Assembly (NCBI RefSeq): GCF_000376805.1
Contig: NZ_AQXT01000002.1
Location: forward strand, 1,302,001 to 1,366,000
Reading direction: 5' to 3'
Length of the DNA stretch: 64,000 nucleotides
From: Henriciella marina DSM 19595
Lineage (GTDB): Bacteria; Pseudomonadota; Alphaproteobacteria; Caulobacterales; Hyphomonadaceae
In this document: piece by piece, positions 61,831 through 64,000 of the stretch
How positions within the stretch are numbered: the first letter of the stretch is position 1
Layout: each line of letters begins with the position of its first letter
Notes under the pieces: generated by a model
Seen by the model: only the letters and a program-made list of their open reading frames with translations
What the model was told of the DNA's origin: nothing
Database searches by the model: none
Position numbers and translations under genes: made by a program

Positions 61831-62259
61831 TTAGGCGGCTCGGGCAAAGCGCCGATCAAAAAGCTCGAACGCCAGCATCCCGATTGCCATGGCGGCGAGA
61901 AACAACAGGGCCGGCATGCCGCCAACCGTTAGCGCCGCGATGGCTGGCCCCGGACAGAGGCCAACAAGCCCCCACCCGAGCCCGAAGAGAACCGCGCCGA
62001 CCGCGAGCCGGGCATCCACTTTCTTGTTGCCCGGCACCTGAAACCGGTCTGCGAGAACGGGCCGTGCGCGTGTCCAGACGAGGCGGTAGCCGATTGCGGT
62101 AACAATCAATGCCGCGCCCATGACAAAGGCGAGCGACGGATCCCAGTTTCCAAACAGGTCGAGGAAAGCGATGACTTTTTCTGGATTTATCATCTGCGAG
62201 ATGACGAGGCCCAGTCCAAAGACAAGACCAGCCACAAGCGCAATCAGGTTTCGTGCCAT
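61831..62259 (-). CDS. YeeE/YedE-family half-transporter, PmpB-like
   Basis: The 142-residue membrane protein has about four helices and the half-site motif [20 protein letters not shown], with the conserved Cys inside the membrane. It pairs with the other half encoded four bases upstream; together they form a YeeE/YedE-like channel thought to move thiosulfate or reduced sulfur species. The start at 62259 has GGAGGAT upstream; an in-frame ATG five codons earlier is less likely. Confidence 0.85.
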   Translation of the reverse strand: MARNLIALVAGLVFGLGLVISQMINPEKVIAFLDLFGNWDPSLAFVMGAALIVTAIGYRLVWTRARPVLADRFQVPGNKKVDARLAVGAVLFGLGWGLVGLCPGPAIAALTVGGMPALLFLAAMAIGMLAFELFDRRFARAA

Positions 62260-62263
62260 GGGC

Positions 62264-62689
62264 CTATCCTCCAATCATGGGTTTGATGAGGGCAACAGTC
62301 GCCATTCCGGCTGCCATGAAGAGGGCAACTGACACCATTGAGCGCGGCGAGAGGCGAGATAAACCGCAAACGCCGTGGCCGCTGGTGCAGCCTGATCCGA
62401 GACGGGTTCCAAACCCCACGAACAGCCCGCCTGCAATGATCAGCGGCACGCCTGCCTGCATGTCGAAAGCCGGGCGTTCACCCGCAACGAGCCAGTAAAC
62501 GAGCGGCGCGGCAAGAAGTCCCGCGACAAAGAAGACGCGCCAGAGGCGGTCGCCGCGATCTGCGAACACCGTGCCTGAGAAAAGGCCACTGATTCCGGCG
62601 ATCCGACCATGAAACGCCATGAGCAGGACAGCGGAGAGGCCGATAAGGGCCCCGCCGACACTCGCACTGACAGGTGTGAAGTTTTCCAT
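62264..62689 (-). CDS. YeeE/YedE-family half-transporter, PmpA-like
   Basis: This 141-residue protein has four helices and the signature [20 protein letters not shown], with two Cys typical of YeeE/YedE sulfur transporters. It is the first gene of a two-gene operon with the PmpB-like half and is divergent from the peroxiredoxin-repressor operon, sharing an 83-bp control region. In related bacteria such pairs are controlled by BigR/SqrR and are part of sulfide and persulfide handling. Confidence 0.87.
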   Translation of the reverse strand: MENFTPVSASVGGALIGLSAVLLMAFHGRIAGISGLFSGTVFADRGDRLWRVFFVAGLLAAPLVYWLVAGERPAFDMQAGVPLIIAGGLFVGFGTRLGSGCTSGHGVCGLSRLSPRSMVSVALFMAAGMATVALIKPMIGG

Positions 62690-62707
62690 ACGCCATATTC
62701 CCGATCA

Positions 62708-62744
62708 TTTACAATTGACGTTTCTGTAAAACGTATAATATAAA
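62708..62744. promoter_or_regulatory. Candidate BigR/SqrR operator and promoter between divergent sulfur genes
   Basis: Two overlapping perfect inverted repeats are present: TTTACA-N11-TGTAAA (62708-62730) and ACGTTT-N5-AAACGT (62718-62734). They overlap a TTGACG (62715-62720) N18 TATAAA (62739-62744) promoter for the peroxiredoxin operon. The repeats are good candidates for the binding site of the ArsR-type repressor encoded next door; which of the two is bound is not known. Confidence 0.6.
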
Positions 62745-62772
62745 AGAGCAAGTGAATTTGGGAGGACTGATC

Positions 62773-63420
62773 ATGCCGGACATTCCGTCAAACAATCAGG
62801 TCGCACAGATCGGCTCAGCCGCGCCGGATTTCGATGCCCGCACAACTGAGGGCCATGTCCGCCTTTCGGACTATCGGGGCCGGTGGTTGGTGTTCTTTTC
62901 CCATCCGGCAGACTTCACGCCGGTCTGCACATCGGAATTCATCGCCTTCGAGAAACAGATCGACGCCTTCAGCAATCTTGAGTGCGACCTGCTCGGCTTA
63001 TCCGTCGACAGCCTCTATTCCCATCTCGCCTGGGTGAAGGACATCGAAACCAGATTTGGCGTCCGGATTTCCTTTCCGATCGTCGAAGACATCTCCATGG
63101 CGATTGCCCGCGCCTACGGCATGATCCACTCAGCGTCTGGTTCGACCGCGTCTGTGCGGTCTGTCTTCTTCATCGACCCGGACGGCATTATCCGCGCACT
63201 TATACATTATCCGCTTGCTGTGGGCCGGTCGGTCGAGGAGATCTTTCGGGTTCTCGCCGCCTTGCAAACATCTGAGGCCGATGGTGTCTCGACGCCTGAA
63301 GGCTGGCGCCCGGGCGACGATGCCGTGCTTCCGGCACCGACGGATATGCGCCAAGTCGACGAGCGCGCCGCAATGGACGGGCAGGCCTGGTATCTGACGC
63401 CGAAAGGCAGCCCGCAATGA
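62773..63420 (+). CDS. Peroxiredoxin, 1-Cys (Prx6-like)
   Basis: The 215-residue protein has the peroxiredoxin active site PADFTPVCTSEF with peroxidatic Cys52, the Thr of PxxxTxxC, and a Prx6-type long C-terminal extension (YPLAVGRSVEEIFRVLAALQ, then GWRPGDDAV). The only other Cys (in ECDLLGL) is not at a usual resolving position, so a 1-Cys mechanism is likely. It would reduce peroxides, or possibly oxidised persulfides, with an unknown thiol. ATG at 62773 has GGGAGG upstream. Its stop overlaps the repressor start by four bases (ATGA), so it belongs to the sulfide-responsive operon. Confidence 0.9.
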   Translation: MPDIPSNNQVAQIGSAAPDFDARTTEGHVRLSDYRGRWLVFFSHPADFTPVCTSEFIAFEKQIDAFSNLECDLLGLSVDSLYSHLAWVKDIETRFGVRISFPIVEDISMAIARAYGMIHSASGSTASVRSVFFIDPDGIIRALIHYPLAVGRSVEEIFRVLAALQTSEADGVSTPEGWRPGDDAVLPAPTDMRQVDERAAMDGQAWYLTPKGSPQ

Positions 63421-63821
63421 CCCAGACCCTAGAGACGATGGAGCCGCTGGCCGACGAGGCCGCAGGGCTGCTGAAAGCGCTCTCGCACCCAGCGCGGCTG
63501 ATGATTTGCTGCCAGTTGCGTGACCGCGAAATGTCCGTCAGCGAAATCGAAAGCGCGCTGGACATACGCCAGCCGAGATTGTCGCGCGAACTGGCAAAGC
63601 TTCGCGAAGAAGGCCTCGTCGAAACCCGCCGTGAAGCGAAGTCCATCTTTTACAGCCTCGCTGACAATTCACGCGTGGGCGCAATGATTGATGCGCTCTG
63701 TGTCGTCATGCTCGACAAGGTGGTGCCCGGCTCACGTCCGCTATCACGCGTCGCCCGCAATGCTTTTCTACAGAAGAACCTGACTGAGGGTGCTGGGCAA
63801 TTTGCCCGCATTCTCGATTGA
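63417..63821 (+). CDS. bigR: ArsR-family dithiol repressor, BigR/SqrR type
   Basis: This 134-residue winged-helix protein has the ArsR pattern ALSHPARLMICCQLRDREMS, the recognition helix RQPRLSRELAKLREEGLVET and a wing with REAKSIFYSLAD. Cys31/Cys32 and Cys95 (IDALCVVML) match the two positions that form a di- or tetrasulfide in BigR/SqrR, and arsenic-type or zinc sites of other ArsR proteins are not evident. It is expected to leave DNA when reactive sulfur links the cysteines. The neighbouring genes (sulfur transporter halves, persulfide-dioxygenase-like enzyme) support this. Confidence 0.87.
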   Translation: MTQTLETMEPLADEAAGLLKALSHPARLMICCQLRDREMSVSEIESALDIRQPRLSRELAKLREEGLVETRREAKSIFYSLADNSRVGAMIDALCVVMLDKVVPGSRPLSRVARNAFLQKNLTEGAGQFARILD

Positions 63822-63839
63822 TTAATTGGAGACCAAGCC

Positions 63840-64000
63840 ATGCAAAAACCAGAAGTGAAAGCCTTCTTTGACGAAGCCACCAATACGATCAGCTATGTGG
63901 TCTGGGACAGCACCACCAACCAGGCAGCAATCGTCGACTCGTTGCTAGACTTCGATCAGGCATCGGGACGCACGATGACGAAGTCAGCGGACCTCATGAT
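63840..64000 (+). CDS. Metallo-beta-lactamase-fold hydrolase, Blh/persulfide dioxygenase-like (right-edge partial)
   Basis: Only the first 53 codons are in the window. The translation begins MQKPEVKAFFDEATNTISYV and continues VWDSTTNQAAIVDSLLDFDQ, then ASGRTMT, which is the N-terminal strand pair of the Blh/ETHE1-like family (D..TNT.SY.V.D...IDS.LD.D..SGR). The HxHxDH metal site lies beyond the window. With BigR-type regulator directly upstream, a role in oxidising persulfide (glutathione persulfide to sulfite) is expected. A GGAG precedes the ATG by ten bases. Confidence 0.85.
   Translation, partial: MQKPEVKAFFDEATNTISYVVWDSTTNQAAIVDSLLDFDQASGRTMTKSADLM

Noticed and set aside
1-64000. Search by eye for CRISPR arrays, tRNA/rRNA genes, integrases, transposases and restriction or toxin-antitoxin genes
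   Set aside because: No convincing candidates found; the direct repeats present are the collagen repeats, the adhesin repeats and the 25-nt promoter repeat.

Overview
The window reads as chromosomal DNA of a GC-rich alphaproteobacterium (roughly 60% G+C by eye), most like the Hyphomonadaceae/Caulobacterales group. This rests on an imuA-imuB-dnaE2 mutasome behind an alphaproteobacterial LexA box (GAAC-N7-GAAC, the reverse complement of GTTC-N7-GTTC), three TonB-dependent receptors, a TPR-sulfotransferase beside one of them, acyl-CoA catabolic genes, and a BigR/SqrR-type sulfide regulon. The genus assignment is inference. I found no tRNA, rRNA, CRISPR array, insertion sequence or prophage. The first gene touches the left edge and the last runs off the right edge.

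Layout. 1-4.2 kb: a secreted type-B carboxylesterase faces a two-gene operon (FAD-linked sugar-lactone-type oxidase and fold-III PLP enzyme), with a REP-like inverted repeat between. 4.4-10 kb: SOS mutasome. 10.2-14.4 kb: RND adaptor lipoprotein and pump. 14.4-19.7 kb: GH13 glucosidase, cytochrome P450, diguanylate cyclase, crotonase. 19.8-23.5 kb: a YadA-type trimeric adhesin divergent from an ECF sigma gene, which converges on an operon of an RskA-like anti-sigma and a second, degenerate sigma. 23.6-25.7 kb: solute:sodium symporter with its small subunit. 25.8-30.4 kb: DUF4331 protein with a polyproline lipoprotein, a divergent DUF4198 protein, and a BCCT transporter. 30.7-36.6 kb: TonB receptor, TPR-sulfotransferase, and a fusion of an alpha/beta-hydrolase domain without nucleophile serine to a flavin reductase. 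36.8-43.2 kb: orphan membrane protein and a complete divergent RND efflux set. 43.3-57 kb: lipid/acyl-CoA uptake and degradation genes (acyl-CoA ligase, LuxR regulator, acyl-CoA dehydrogenase, two TonB receptors, hydrolase, MFS carrier, AraC regulator, crotonase). 57-61.8 kb: a secreted GH38-like protein with a degenerate metal site, divergent from a collagen-like trimeric autotransporter with exactly 100 uninterrupted Gly-X-Y triplets. 61.8-64 kb: sulfide/persulfide module (two YeeE/YedE half-transporters, 1-Cys-type peroxiredoxin, dithiol ArsR repressor, start of a persulfide-dioxygenase-like metallo-hydrolase).

Most novel-looking items: the collagen/YadA chimera; the twin-sigma/anti-sigma module next to a YadA adhesin; the pseudo-hydrolase/flavin reductase fusion; a nested RNA hairpin that would hide the Shine-Dalgarno of a TonB receptor starting at TTG; a LexA box lying on the -10 of an apparently leaderless imuA; and peroxiredoxin coupled to the persulfide repressor. 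All functional statements come from reading translated sequence and remembered family motifs; no database search was run.
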